Numbered from the stretch's first letter, positions 28,866 through 37,961 are shown. The stretch is DNA of 64,000 nt from Verrucomicrobiia bacterium (GCA_019634635.1 JAHCBB010000011.1:1-64000), one strand, 5' to 3'. The notes: a model not told the origin generated them from the sequence alone. Program-made: numbers and translations.

Positions 28866-29456
28866 TCACTGATAGAACAGTCCCAGTTCTTTCAACGAGG
28901 AATAACCACGAATCCGATCCGGGGCGGGCTGGCCCATGATGATGTGATCCATCACTTGGATCCGGATCAATTGACCTGCGCGAATGAGATCGCGGGTGGT
29001 CTTGATGTCTGCATCAGACGGGGATGGGTCGCCGGCAGGATGATTGTGTGCGACGATCACTGCATAGGCACCGGCCACAATGGCCACCCGGAAGACTTCC
29101 CGGGGGTGAACCAAGACCGAATCCATGATTCCCATACCCACGATGACGTGTCCCTTGATGCGCATCCGGGTGTTCAAAAGGATCACCACGAAGAATTCGA
29201 CGTCCGGATTGAAGTATGGGTTGGCCTGAACATGCAGCCGCCAATAGTCAGCCGCCTGTGCCGGTGTAGTGCATTCCTGGATTTCTGTGGGAGTCGGGCA
29301 ATCCCGAAGCGAGACCAGCTTCCACTCCTGCGGATGATTTCGGGTTCGCAGAGTGCGGTAGGCGTGTGCGGTGGCTGCATCAATGGCTTGGCCCATCGGC
29401 GAGGGAAGCGAATGCGGTTGGGTCGGTGCGGTGAGGATGTCTTCGGTAGTGCTCAT
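28866..29456 (-). CDS. radC: RadC family protein with JAB/MPN domain
   Basis: 196 residues from the ATG at 29456. The C-terminal MPN domain holds the metal motif HNHPAGDPSPSDAD, with the upstream acidic residue in EFFVVILLNTRMRIKGH. RadC-like proteins are common on plasmids and ICEs; the MPN domain is a metalloprotease/isopeptidase fold with unproven biochemical role. The N-terminal ~80 residues differ from chromosomal RadC and lack an HhH domain. It lies downstream of the giant methylase-helicase gene on the same strand and is preceded by a large hairpin. Confidence 0.9.
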   Translation of the reverse strand: MSTTEDILTAPTQPHSLPSPMGQAIDAATAHAYRTLRTRNHPQEWKLVSLRDCPTPTEIQECTTPAQAADYWRLHVQANPYFNPDVEFFVVILLNTRMRIKGHVIVGMGIMDSVLVHPREVFRVAIVAGAYAVIVAHNHPAGDPSPSDADIKTTRDLIRAGQLIRIQVMDHIIMGQPAPDRIRGYSSLKELGLFYQ

Positions 29457-29463
29457 GTGATGT

Positions 29464-29532
29464 GTTTCGTGCCGAAGGAGCGGGAGTGCTCTCTTCACCG
29501 CGCCCCGAGAGAGCACTCCCGATCCGCCGAAA
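29464..29532. repeat. Long inverted repeat upstream of radC
   Basis: A perfect 14-bp inverted repeat, CGGGAGTGCTCTCT (29481-29494) and AGAGAGCACTCCCG (29508-29521), closes a 13-base loop. Outside it GTTTCG (29464-29469) can pair with CGAAAC (29527-29532), giving an extended hairpin. It begins 8 bases before the radC start codon on the minus strand. No T-run follows, so it is not a classical terminator. It could be a leader structure, a protein-binding site or a transfer-related site. Confidence 0.7.
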
Positions 29533-29745
29533 CACTCCCGGGAGCGGTTGCGCCGACGGGCAGCGGAGCCTCAGCAGCGCCGTGCCAGGGACGCGGATGA
29601 GCGGCCCTGGCGCGGCGGTGCGCGAAGCAACCAGAGGCGCGACCGCGGACGGGCATGAGCACTACCGAATGACCACCGATCCAATGGCAGTGGTCCCGCG
29701 TCCTGCCGGTACCGACTGGCTACAATGGGCATCCTCCAGCGGATT

Positions 29746-32700
29746 TCAGATACGAATGGCCGCCCTGCGGGTCTGCTTGAAAGATTCCGGGGAGGACTCT
29801 GAGATCGTCTCTGCCTGTTGAGTCCCCGAAGCAGCGTCGAGCTGAGTGGCCGCCTGGTTCTTGGTGAGGTCGAGTTGATCGGCAATCGCTGATTGACGCT
29901 TCCTCAATTCCTGGAAGTGGTCTTCGTACTCGAAGGCGGCCCCGATTCGATCTGCGAGATCGGTCGCGCGTTGGCGAAGGCTGAGGCCGTCTTGCTCCAA
30001 CTTCTCGCCCCGCTCCCCCAATCCTTGAACCGTCGCCTCCAAGGAACGAATCGTCCCCAACGCAGTATCGGTGACACGGGCGGCGTAGCAGTTGTGACCG
30101 TGGACATGGATTTCAGGCTGCCCGTCGAAGCTCGCGTGCAGCGCAATCCTAAAGCCGGCGAAGCGCCCAATTGGAACATCCTCGAAGGCGCGGCCTTTGA
30201 GTTTCTCGGCATGCCGAAGGAGCAATTCGCCGGCGATCCCCCGGTTGGTGAGCGTTTGACCGTCAATCTCCATGGAAAATTGTTCGCCCGAAGTCTCGTG
30301 TCGCTGGGCCAGGTCCAGCCGCAAATTGGCCAACCGTCGGGCTGTGCTCTCGGCTTCCTCCTCGGCCCGGCGCCGATCCCCGCGAATGCGATACTGTTCT
30401 TCGCTGTGGGCAGATCGGAGCCGAGTGAGACGCATCAATTCGGCGTCTACTTGCGCCTTCTCGATCACCAGCGGATTGCCGGAGGCGATGGCCTTAACCT
30501 CGGCGTAGGTGAGGGCGGCGGAGTCCAGGTCTTCGAGCCGACGGACCGTGGTGTCTCCGGACATCACCTGGGCGATGAACTTCGCCTTCGTTTCCAGGGT
30601 TTGCCACATGTAGGCATCGAATGAACCGCCCGTGACGTAGCGGTAGATCTGGACGACCGCGTTCTTGTTCCCCTGCCGGAGAATCCGACCCTCGCGTTGT
30701 TCGACGTCCGCCGGCCGCCAGGGCGCATCCAGGTGATGCAGGGCAATGAGCCTTTCCTGGACATTGGTCCCGGAACCCATCTTCTGGGTGCTGCCGAAAA
30801 GGATTCGGACCTTGCCGCTTCGCACGTCACGGAACAGCCCCAGTTTGGCGGCGTCGGACTCAAAGTCCTGGATGAAGGCGATCTCTTCCGCAGGAATGCC
30901 AAGGCCGCCCAGCTTTTGGGCCATGTCGCGATAGACCGAAAAGCCCGCGTCCTGCGGGGTGGAGAGGTCGCAAAACACCAATTGTGCGGACCGCTCGGGG
31001 TGGGTCGCCTGCCAGATCCGGCAGATACTCTCGACCGCGAGATTCACCTTGCTTTGAGGATCATCGGCGCAGGGCAAGACCAAGCGCAGATCCAACGCCG
31101 CTTTCCGCCCTTCCGAAGTGATCTTGAGCATGTTGTCATCGCGCGGGTCCACTCGCTTGGTCTTCAATTCCTCGGCGCGGACCGCGAGATGCGCCACGAA
31201 CATCTTGATGGCCGGAGTTGCCGGGGCATTACGAATCTCCGGCTTGTCGTTTTCCAGCTTGGGCCGGGGCAGGTTTAGCATCGCTGCAGTTTGTACGTCG
31301 GCCACCTGCCGAAACATCTGCATGAGTTCGGGAACGTTGATGAAACGGGCGAAGCGTGTGTTCAGCCGGTAGCCGGCGCCATCCGGTGACAACTCCATGG
31401 CCGTCACGGGCTCGCCAAAGGTGGCTGCCCAGGAATCGAAATGGTCGAGGCCATGCCGCTTGAGCGCTTCGGGCTGAAGATACCGCTGCATGGTGAACAT
31501 CTCGGCCATGCTGTTGGCGATGGGCGTACCAGTGGCAAATACCACTCCTCCTCCCCGGTTGATCGCCTGCACATGCCGGACCTTGAGCAGCATATCGAAG
31601 GCCCGCTCGCTGGCGGTTTGAGGCAGGCCGGCCACGCGGGTCATCTTGGACACGTAGAAGAGATTCTTGAAGTAGTGCGCCTCGTCCACGAACAGGCGAT
31701 CCACGCCGAGTTCCTCAAAGGTCAAAGTGTTGTCCTTCTTTTGCTCCGCAGCCAGCACCTTCAATCGGACGTGGAGACGTTTCTTTGCCTTCTCGATCTC
31801 TTTGACCACGCGACTGCCTCGCGAATCGGGGTGCTGCCGCTTGACCATCTCCAGATCGTGCAACTGTTCTTCCAAGAAATGCTGCTGTGCTTCCTTGGAA
31901 ACCGGGATCCGCTCGAATCCAGAATGGGTCACGATCACGGCATCCCAGTTTCCGGTGGCGATCCGGCTGAACAGCTTCCGCCGATTCGTCCTCTCGAAAT
32001 CGGCCTTCCCAGCAACCAAGATGTTCGCGCCCGGATACAAGGCGAGGAGTTCGGTCGAAAACTGGCCGAGCATGTGGTTGGGAACGACGAACATCGGTTT
32101 GCGTGACAAACCCATGCGCCGCGCCTCCATTCCGGCAGCCACCATGGTGAAGGTCTTTCCGGCTCCGACGACGTGGGCGAGGAGCGTGTTGGGCGATTGG
32201 AGGATTCGCCAGACCGCCGCCTTTTGATGCGCTTGCAGAGTGATGCTGGCACTGGCCCCCGGCAACGTGAGGTGGTCGCCATTGAACGTGCGAACCCGGG
32301 TGTGATTGAACGAATCGTTGTACAGCCGGCAGAGGCGATCCCGACGGTCGTCGTCCGCCCAAATCCATTCCTTGAATCGCTCCTTGATGCGCTCCTGCTT
32401 TTCCCTGGCCGCCTCGGTGGCCTGGGCGTTCACGGTGGCTTTCTGGTCTGCATCGTAGTCATAGACCGTGGGCGTCTTGAGATTGAGGGCATCTTCGATC
32501 AGTTGGACGGCCGAACACCGGTCGGTCCCCCAGTCGGTGGTGTTCGAGGTTGCAAGACGCACTCTCCAGTCAGCATTCAGGAACCATGTGCCAAGCGCAG
32601 GAACGTGACCGATCTCCAACCCTTCGTTGACCCCCAACAATTCCCGGCCGAACTGTTCCAAATCCGACGCCGGCAACCAGCACGCCCCCAAGCGCACATC

Positions 32701-34911
32701 GATCTCGGCGGGCTTGAGATCCACCGGCAGCACTGACTTCAGCGCAGCGACATTCCCGGCAAAACGGGGGTCCGCCAGGGAAGCTGCCTCCGCAATCTCC
32801 AGCTTCTCCCGAATGTTGCCGGACAGGTACTGGTCGTCGGTCTCCCATTCGTTGGATTGCGGATTTCGGAAAATGAGGCCTCGGAGATCCGAGGACACTT
32901 CTTCCACAGGCCGCTGTAGCAGGTCAGCCATGTGTTCCAAATCCACCCGGCCCTTTTCATTGAGCGAGACCAGCAGGGCCTCCTTGGGCGTTTCGGCGCT
33001 CAACGCCGTTGAGCGCCGGTGAATGGTGCGTTCTCGAAATACCGACGCTTTGGTCACCCGTCCGCTCGCGCCGTCGTAGTGTTCCAACGATAGGAGGAGA
33101 GGCAGATCGGGATCACCGTCGAAGGCACGTTGGTTTGTGCGGGACCCAAGCTGACCGTGCCGGCCGACAAATCGGTCGTAGGCGAGATTCAAGTTCCGCC
33201 GCGCCTCAATGACCTGATCCTCGGGGCTTCCGTCAGCCTGAGTGCGCAGGCAAGTCCGCAGCGCGTCGCGGACTTCGATGAGTCCTCGGAGTCGCGAGCG
33301 AGCTTCCGGCGGAAGGTTTGGAAGCTCTCGAAGACCGTTCTCTTCGCGAATGCAGATGGTTCCACCATCGCGGATGCAGAAGGCGTTCGGCTTGACGCCG
33401 TCCACGTCCGCATCGAGCCGGATGGTCTCGGGCGGCGGGATGCGCTGGTCACGCGCTTGATAGACGCCCTGCGGCAGCCGAGCGATTGCGGACGCCAACG
33501 CGTCGCCCAAATCCCTCCCATCCGGCACCAAGACCGGCTCATTATCCCGATAGAGACCACGCTCCAAACGCATCTCTCCGAGCATCATTTCGGGATGCCT
33601 GGCGAAGTACCGGTTGATCGCAAGGGTCTCCCCCGACGAATTCGAGTATTCGTCCAGGGCCGTCCAGGTCGAGTCCGCCGGGCGTTCACCAGGGTGAAGT
33701 CGGCGCAACATCACGATGTCGGTCGTGACCTGCGTGCCGGCATTCTTCTTGAAAGCATCGTTGGGCAGACGGATGGCTCCGAGCAGATCCGCTTCGCTCG
33801 AGAGGTACTCCCGCAACGTCGAGTCCATCTTGTCCAGGGTCCCCTTGGACGTTACGAACAGCAGCAGGCCGCCGGGACGCACTTTTTCTAGCGACGCCGC
33901 GAAGAAGTAGTCGTGGATCGGGAAGCGGAACTGATTCCAGCGCGGGTCATGCACGGGGTAGTCACCAAACGGTACGTTGGAGATGGCCACATCGTAGAAG
34001 CCAGGCGCCAGCCGGCTCGCCTCGAAGGCTTCCTGGCGAATATCGGTGTCTGGATAGAGCGCCTTGGCAATGCCGGCGGTCAGGGGGTCAATTTCGATCC
34101 CGGTGATTGCCGAACGCCGAAGCACGGATTCCGGCATCAACCCAATGAAGTGGCCGGTGCCGCAGGCCGGCTCAAGAATCCGCCCCCCTTCAAATCCAAA
34201 CCGCTCCACGGCGGCGTACATCGCCGCGACGACGACGGACGACGTGTAGTGCGCGTTGAGGGTGGTGGAACGAACGCGCTCGAAGTCTTGGTCGGAGAGA
34301 ATCGCGCGAAGCTTCTCCCGCTCGGGCGCCCAGATGTCGTTGGCGGCGTCGAAAGCCTGCGGAAAAGCGCCCCAGCCGGTGTATTTCACCAGGATGGATT
34401 TTTCGGATTCGGTCGCAGGCCGCCCTTCCGTTTGCAGTTGGCGAACCAATTCGATGGCGGCGATGTTCTGGAGAAATTTTTGCTGTGGCCCGCCTGCGCC
34501 CAATTCATCCGCCGGGCTGATCCGATGGCATTGGAGATTCCTGGGAGGTTCCTCGCGATGGCCGCTTCTGGGTGGGGCAGACTCAGCAGGCGTCGTCAGG
34601 ATTCCGGCGGCAGGAACACGTATCTCTCCCGAACCATCTCCCAGGCTTGGCGATGGGCTTGTTCGGGAGGCTGCCCCTGCTGGATCAACTGGCTGCGCAC
34701 CGTCGCCATCTCGTCCTTGGTCTTCTCCTCCGCCTCCAGCAGCCTCTGCTGCAACTGGCCGCTGGCCTCCAACTCCGCCACCATCTTGGGCAGGAACTCG
34801 CGCCAGTGTCTCTCGGCCATCCGGCCGTATTGGGTTAATTCGGACATGGTTTGCAGATTGGAACAGGTCCAGTTGATCCTCGGAATCGCCAACCTTTCGG
34901 CGTTGCGCCAT
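29746..34911 (-). CDS. DarB-like N6-adenine methylase fused to SNF2-type helicase
   Basis: 1721 residues from the ATG at 34911 (MAQRRKVGDSEDQLDLFQ). A low-complexity linker (residues ~40-125) is followed by an N6-methylase domain: motif I LEPACGTGHFIG (~residue 248) and motif IV SNVPFGDYP (~315). The second half is a helicase: Walker A HVVGAGKTFTMVAAG (~917), DEAH in LFVDEAHYFKN (~1074), GSTQKMGSGTNVQERL (~1380) and QREGRILRQGN (~1407), then a coiled-coil-like C-terminus. Methylase-helicase giants of this layout include P1 DarB, which protects incoming DNA from host restriction; an anti-restriction role during transfer is my inference. It follows the XRE gene by 18 bases. An out-of-frame ORF (34596-34848) overlaps its linker. 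Confidence 0.88.
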   Translation of the reverse strand: MAQRRKVGDSEDQLDLFQSANHVRINPIRPDGRETLARVPAQDGGGVGGQRPVAAEAAGGGGEDQGRDGDGAQPVDPAGAASRTSPSPSLGDGSGEIRVPAAGILTTPAESAPPRSGHREEPPRNLQCHRISPADELGAGGPQQKFLQNIAAIELVRQLQTEGRPATESEKSILVKYTGWGAFPQAFDAANDIWAPEREKLRAILSDQDFERVRSTTLNAHYTSSVVVAAMYAAVERFGFEGGRILEPACGTGHFIGLMPESVLRRSAITGIEIDPLTAGIAKALYPDTDIRQEAFEASRLAPGFYDVAISNVPFGDYPVHDPRWNQFRFPIHDYFFAASLEKVRPGGLLLFVTSKGTLDKMDSTLREYLSSEADLLGAIRLPNDAFKKNAGTQVTTDIVMLRRLHPGERPADSTWTALDEYSNSSGETLAINRYFARHPEMMLGEMRLERGLYRDNEPVLVPDGRDLGDALASAIARLPQGVYQARDQRIPPPETIRLDADVDGVKPNAFCIRDGGTICIREENGLRELPNLPPEARSRLRGLIEVRDALRTCLRTQADGSPEDQVIEARRNLNLAYDRFVGRHGQLGSRTNQRAFDGDPDLPLLLSLEHYDGASGRVTKASVFRERTIHRRSTALSAETPKEALLVSLNEKGRVDLEHMADLLQRPVEEVSSDLRGLIFRNPQSNEWETDDQYLSGNIREKLEIAEAASLADPRFAGNVAALKSVLPVDLKPAEIDVRLGACWLPASDLEQFGRELLGVNEGLEIGHVPALGTWFLNADWRVRLATSNTTDWGTDRCSAVQLIEDALNLKTPTVYDYDADQKATVNAQATEAAREKQERIKERFKEWIWADDDRRDRLCRLYNDSFNHTRVRTFNGDHLTLPGASASITLQAHQKAAVWRILQSPNTLLAHVVGAGKTFTMVAAGMEARRMGLSRKPMFVVPNHMLGQFSTELLALYPGANILVAGKADFERTNRRKLFSRIATGNWDAVIVTHSGFERIPVSKEAQQHFLEEQLHDLEMVKRQHPDSRGSRVVKEIEKAKKRLHVRLKVLAAEQKKDNTLTFEELGVDRLFVDEAHYFKNLFYVSKMTRVAGLPQTASERAFDMLLKVRHVQAINRGGGVVFATGTPIANSMAEMFTMQRYLQPEALKRHGLDHFDSWAATFGEPVTAMELSPDGAGYRLNTRFARFINVPELMQMFRQVADVQTAAMLNLPRPKLENDKPEIRNAPATPAIKMFVAHLAVRAEELKTKRVDPRDDNMLKITSEGRKAALDLRLVLPCADDPQSKVNLAVESICRIWQATHPERSAQLVFCDLSTPQDAGFSVYRDMAQKLGGLGIPAEEIAFIQDFESDAAKLGLFRDVRSGKVRILFGSTQKMGSGTNVQERLIALHHLDAPWRPADVEQREGRILRQGNKNAVVQIYRYVTGGSFDAYMWQTLETKAKFIAQVMSGDTTVRRLEDLDSAALTYAEVKAIASGNPLVIEKAQVDAELMRLTRLRSAHSEEQYRIRGDRRRAEEEAESTARRLANLRLDLAQRHETSGEQFSMEIDGQTLTNRGIAGELLLRHAEKLKGRAFEDVPIGRFAGFRIALHASFDGQPEIHVHGHNCYAARVTDTALGTIRSLEATVQGLGERGEKLEQDGLSLRQRATDLADRIGAAFEYEDHFQELRKRQSAIADQLDLTKNQAATQLDAASGTQQAETISESSPESFKQTRRAAIRI
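34596..34848 (-). CDS. Possible overlapping small gene inside the methylase linker
   Basis: An 83-codon frame from ATG 34848 (MSELTQYGRMAERHWREF) to 34596 on the same strand as the giant methylase gene but in another frame. It encodes a normal-looking helical, charged protein (PKMVAELEASGQLQQRLLEAE, AWEMVRERYVFLPPES) that recalls TnpV-like small proteins, whereas the methylase frame over the same bases is Gly/Pro/Asp-rich low-complexity sequence. Either the two frames are both used, or the methylase starts later and this is an independent upstream gene. I cannot decide from one sequence. Confidence 0.5.
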
Positions 34912-34929
34912 ACGATATCCTCGCGAGAG

Positions 34930-35247
34930 TCAAGCGGAAGGCCTGAATCCAGTGGTGCTGTTTCGTCTCCGGGTCGCCGCCTGGGTGCAGATCCCGACTG
35001 GCACGCTGTTGGATTTCGGCGACTGGGGCGGAAAAAGTTGTCCCACTTCGACCCCGAAGACCTTGGCCAGAAATTCGATCTGCTTGTCGGTGGCGACAGA
35101 TCGGCGGGTCTCAATGTTCGCCAAGATGTTCCGACTCATGTCACAACCGATCACCTGAAGCCGGGCGACCAACTCGTCCTGAGTCCAATTGCGCTGGTAG
35201 CGAAGGCGGGAGACCGCCTGTCCAATGACGTTGCAGTTGCGGTACAT
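34930..35247 (-). CDS. XRE-family transcriptional regulator
   Basis: 105 residues from the ATG at 35247 (MYRNCNVIGQAVSRLRYQRN). A Cro/cI-type helix-turn-helix covers residues ~8-70 (WTQDELVARLQVIGCDMSRNILANIETRRSVATDKQIEFLAKVFGV, broken here for reading: turn at QVIGCDMS, recognition helix ILANIETRR). The C-terminus is a basic, unstructured tail. It heads the transcript with the methylase-helicase gene and may regulate it and itself: a GGTAC-N4-GTACC palindrome spans its start codon. Confidence 0.85.
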   Translation of the reverse strand: MYRNCNVIGQAVSRLRYQRNWTQDELVARLQVIGCDMSRNILANIETRRSVATDKQIEFLAKVFGVEVGQLFPPQSPKSNSVPVGICTQAATRRRNSTTGFRPSA

Positions 35248-35254
35248 GCGTACC
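35241..35254. promoter_or_regulatory. Palindrome GGTAC-N4-GTACC over the XRE start codon
   Basis: A perfect 5-bp inverted repeat spaced by 4 bases overlaps the initiation codon of the XRE gene (35245-35247). This is a plausible autoregulatory operator for that repressor, but a 10-base palindrome may also occur by chance. Confidence 0.35.
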
Positions 35255-35331
35255 TCCAGATTCAAGGGAGGACACGGCCAGAGGCCGGTTCCGCCGTCCC
35301 TGGGTTGTTGAACGGCAGACCGGCAAGGACG

Positions 35332-35577
35332 CTATCGGAACTGGGAATCGTCGAGCGGGTGGGGCTCCGAATCGGGATCCTGCTTCGCCCGGGTGGTTCC
35401 GAGGACGACGGCCACTTGCACTTGACCGGTGGCGGACCGCCTCGGCCGAACCAGAATCCAGATAATCACTGCGAGGCCAACGAAGACCGCAACCAGGAAT
35501 AGCAGGTGACCATGATCCTCAATAACGCGATCCAAGATCTCCGTTACGCGAATTACAAGTTGTGCCGGCGATTCCAT
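35332..35577 (-). CDS. Small single-span membrane protein
   Basis: 81 residues from ATG 35577 (MESPAQLVIRVTEILDRVIE). One hydrophobic segment (HLLFLVAVFVGLAVIIWILV) is followed by a positively charged stop-transfer (RPRR) and a polar tail. No family recognised. It lies between the XRE gene and the secretion genes on the same strand and may belong to the transfer locus. Confidence 0.55.
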   Translation of the reverse strand: MESPAQLVIRVTEILDRVIEDHGHLLFLVAVFVGLAVIIWILVRPRRSATGQVQVAVVLGTTRAKQDPDSEPHPLDDSQFR

Positions 35578-35773
35578 GACGATGCTGTCAACGTTGACAC
35601 CTAGCTCAGCCGAGAAAGCATACTCATCGCTCCGCAAAATTCACGAAGTTCTCATTCGATAGCCGGAAAATTTCTCTGGCTCGATATCCTCTGGGCGCGC
35701 CCGAGGTTCCCGCGTAGCAACATTTAAGTAGCACTGCATAGTCCACCCGGGAGACACACCCAGAGGCTGACCC

Positions 35774-36181
35774 TTAGACTCCGACAGCCACTCCCTCCGA
35801 GCGCTGTTGCCCTTGGGTTCTTGCCACCACTCTCTTGGCCTGACGTGCCAGTTGAGCGATCACCCCTTCCCGCTGCTCTTCCGGCAGGTCCTTGACCAGA
35901 GTATCGTACGCCTGCTTTAGCTCAGGACTGCGGTTGATGGATTTGAGAACGCCTTCGCGCATGCGCTGTTGCCGCTCAACTTGGCGCACCTCGGCGAGCA
36001 CCAGCGTTCGCTCCAGACGTTCGCGAGGCATGCCCTGAACGTAGGCCCAGTATTTTGGGTTCTCGCGGATGTGGGCATCAATCTTGGCATCCACCTCCGG
36101 ATTGGACCGGTAGGTGGGCTGATCGTTGGGGGCGGCAGCACCGCCAGCGCTGCTGGGCGCAGAGGATTTTAGTTTGCTCAT
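35774..36181 (-). CDS. Conserved-looking hypothetical protein of the transfer locus
   Basis: 135 residues, ATG at 36181. Soluble, highly charged and helical (RENPKYWAYVQGMPRERLERTLVLAE, VKDLPEEQREGVIAQLARQAKRV). The N-terminus is Ser/Ala-rich and disordered. No domain recognised. It lies last in the minus-strand secretion run, separated from the lipoprotein gene by 116 bases containing two hairpins. Confidence 0.7.
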   Translation of the reverse strand: MSKLKSSAPSSAGGAAAPNDQPTYRSNPEVDAKIDAHIRENPKYWAYVQGMPRERLERTLVLAEVRQVERQQRMREGVLKSINRSPELKQAYDTLVKDLPEEQREGVIAQLARQAKRVVARTQGQQRSEGVAVGV

Positions 36182-36207
36182 AGTGATTTTGTGTTTGTTG
36201 TGTTTTC

Positions 36208-36281
36208 ACGGCTTTCGCCGTCCTTGCCGGTGAGGTCCGGGCTGTCGGCTGCCTTTCAACGACAGCCCGTGGCCCACCGGC
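36208..36281 (-). promoter_or_regulatory. Two-hairpin leader before the 35774-36181 gene
   Basis: On the minus strand a long imperfect hairpin comes first: 36260-36281 pairs with 36226-36247, 18 of 22 positions, 12-base loop. A perfect small hairpin follows, ACGGC-GAAA-GCCGT (36208-36221), with a GNRA tetraloop. The next gene starts 26 bases later. There is no T-run, so the structure looks like an mRNA leader or processing site and not a simple terminator. Confidence 0.55.
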
Positions 36282-36297
36282 AAAATTCGTTGTGGAA

Positions 36298-36891
36298 TCA
36301 AGGCACCTCTGATTCCTCGATCTGGAAAACTTGAGAGTTGGTCACCGTTGAAGGCGAGGGTGCGAGAAGCTGTTCAAACTCGTTCTCAATCCGGGCGACC
36401 CGCTGATCGATCTGCCCGAAGGCAGCGGTCATGGACGAATGGTTTCGCGCCACGGTCGCCATGTCCTTGATCACCTTCTGCAACTCGTCGTAGGAGCGGG
36501 CCAGGCGTGTGGCCTCCCACATTACCGTTTCCGTGGCATTCTTCTGCCGCTTCAGTTCGGCAGTGATCAGGTCATGCGAAGGAGGCGGCGAGTAGGCAGC
36601 ATCTGTGTAAGGGGCATTCTCCGACACGGCGTCAACGCATCCTGAGGTTGGTCGGAGGTTCCACTGCGCACCGACTTCCAACCGATAGATCGGATGATGT
36701 TCATGCATAACGGCCGAATGGTTCGGATCCACATAACGACCGACATGATACTCTCGGACAACTTCTGGGCGGCGGAGAGACTCCACGGCCATCGGGGGCG
36801 CTTGCTGGACCTCCACGGACGGGGTGATCCGCACGGAGCGCGACGCGCAGGAAGGCAAAAGAAACAGGCAGAATAGAATGGAGAATTTCAT
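36298..36891 (-). CDS. Putative outer-membrane lipoprotein of the T4SS locus
   Basis: 197 residues. The N-terminus MKFSILFCLFLLPSC is a lipoprotein signal with lipobox LPSC (lipidated Cys at 15). The C-terminal half is helical and probably coiled-coil (DELQKVIKDMATVARNHSSM, IDQRVARIENEFEQLL). Its ATG overlaps the virB10 stop (ATGA), so it is coupled to the core secretion genes. A VirB7-like role or another envelope function is possible. Confidence 0.7.
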   Translation of the reverse strand: MKFSILFCLFLLPSCASRSVRITPSVEVQQAPPMAVESLRRPEVVREYHVGRYVDPNHSAVMHEHHPIYRLEVGAQWNLRPTSGCVDAVSENAPYTDAAYSPPPSHDLITAELKRQKNATETVMWEATRLARSYDELQKVIKDMATVARNHSSMTAAFGQIDQRVARIENEFEQLLAPSPSTVTNSQVFQIEESEVP

Positions 36892-37961
36892 GGTTCAATT
36901 GGGGGCTTTGGGGTTCGTCTGATACTGGTCATCGTGGGAGCAGCTTCGAGTTCCTCCGGAAAGGGGACGCCGGATCCACCTACGCCGGCATCGGCACGAT
37001 CAATGGTTTGAAGGACGTACAGGTAGAACTGTTTGCCGCTCGGCACCCGGACGTAGAAGCCGTCGCGCTCAATCGCATCCAGGATTCGCCTGGCGTACAC
37101 CTCCAAAACGTCCTGGGCTCCCTTCAGCGGAGCGTTGTTGAGCGAACGGCTGTCGAGATTGCCGAAAATGGTCGGTTGTTGCTCGGTCAGGGCGCTGGCG
37201 GCCCCACTGAGCAACGTCGCCGCAAAGAGTTTGATCTCCGCCAGGTCGTCCGTCTTGAGGAGCCGGCCCCGGAGACCGGCGCTTCCATCAGTGATACCCC
37301 AACCCTCCTGATCACCGGCGAACTCGCGGTCGAGAGCGATTCCCTTGAGTCGAAGCTCTTCTCCGGTTTGCCAGACCAGCGTCCATGCGTTGCCGCTGGC
37401 GATGCGTTCGCGCGCCCGGTCGGTCTGGGCGGTACCATGGAGTTCGGTGCCAGCCGGGATTACCAGTCTGCCCAGGTGATACACGTCTTCGGTGATCAGT
37501 CCGATGATCGGTGTTTGAATCGAGGCCGAGTCCACCGTGACGACCGTCTCGCAGGGAATCAGTCGTCCGAACGGCGCATAGATGGCCGGCGGAGCTTTGG
37601 GCTCGACCACGCCGGCCGAGGAGTCCCCGAACAAGCTGATCGGTGGAATCGAAGGTTCAGGCTCAGCCTTCGCCACCGTGGGTCCGCCAGTTGAGGGTGC
37701 GTTGGCCGGTGGCATCGGCCGTGAGGGTTCAGACTTCGGCGGTGGCGGTCGAAAGACTTCCATCGGTCGTTCCACGGTTTGGACGACTTGGGAGCGGTCG
37801 AGGCGGTTCGTTGCGGACTCCAGTCGCAGATCGAGATCGTCATCGCTGCGTTTATCGCGAAGCACTGCGAAGACCATCAATCCACCCCCGAAAACCAGCC
37901 CGAAGAGGAGCAATTTTCCCGACTTGGACTTGAAGAACTGGATGAGGGTAGTCGGGTTCAT
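36888..37961 (-). CDS. VirB10/TrbI-like T4SS protein
   Basis: 357 residues. The layout is that of VirB10: a short cytoplasmic N-terminus, one membrane span near the start (KLLLFGLVFGGGLMVFAVL, residues 16-34), a Pro-rich periplasmic linker (FRPPPPKSEPSRPMPPANAP), and a C-terminal beta domain with APFGRLIPCETVVTVDS, AGTELHGTAQ and IFGNLDSRSLNNAPLKG. VirB10 links the inner- and outer-membrane complexes of the channel. The start overlaps the stop of the upstream gene (ATGA). Confidence 0.8.
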   Translation of the reverse strand: MNPTTLIQFFKSKSGKLLLFGLVFGGGLMVFAVLRDKRSDDDLDLRLESATNRLDRSQVVQTVERPMEVFRPPPPKSEPSRPMPPANAPSTGGPTVAKAEPEPSIPPISLFGDSSAGVVEPKAPPAIYAPFGRLIPCETVVTVDSASIQTPIIGLITEDVYHLGRLVIPAGTELHGTAQTDRARERIASGNAWTLVWQTGEELRLKGIALDREFAGDQEGWGITDGSAGLRGRLLKTDDLAEIKLFAATLLSGAASALTEQQPTIFGNLDSRSLNNAPLKGAQDVLEVYARRILDAIERDGFYVRVPSGKQFYLYVLQTIDRADAGVGGSGVPFPEELEAAPTMTSIRRTPKPPIEP

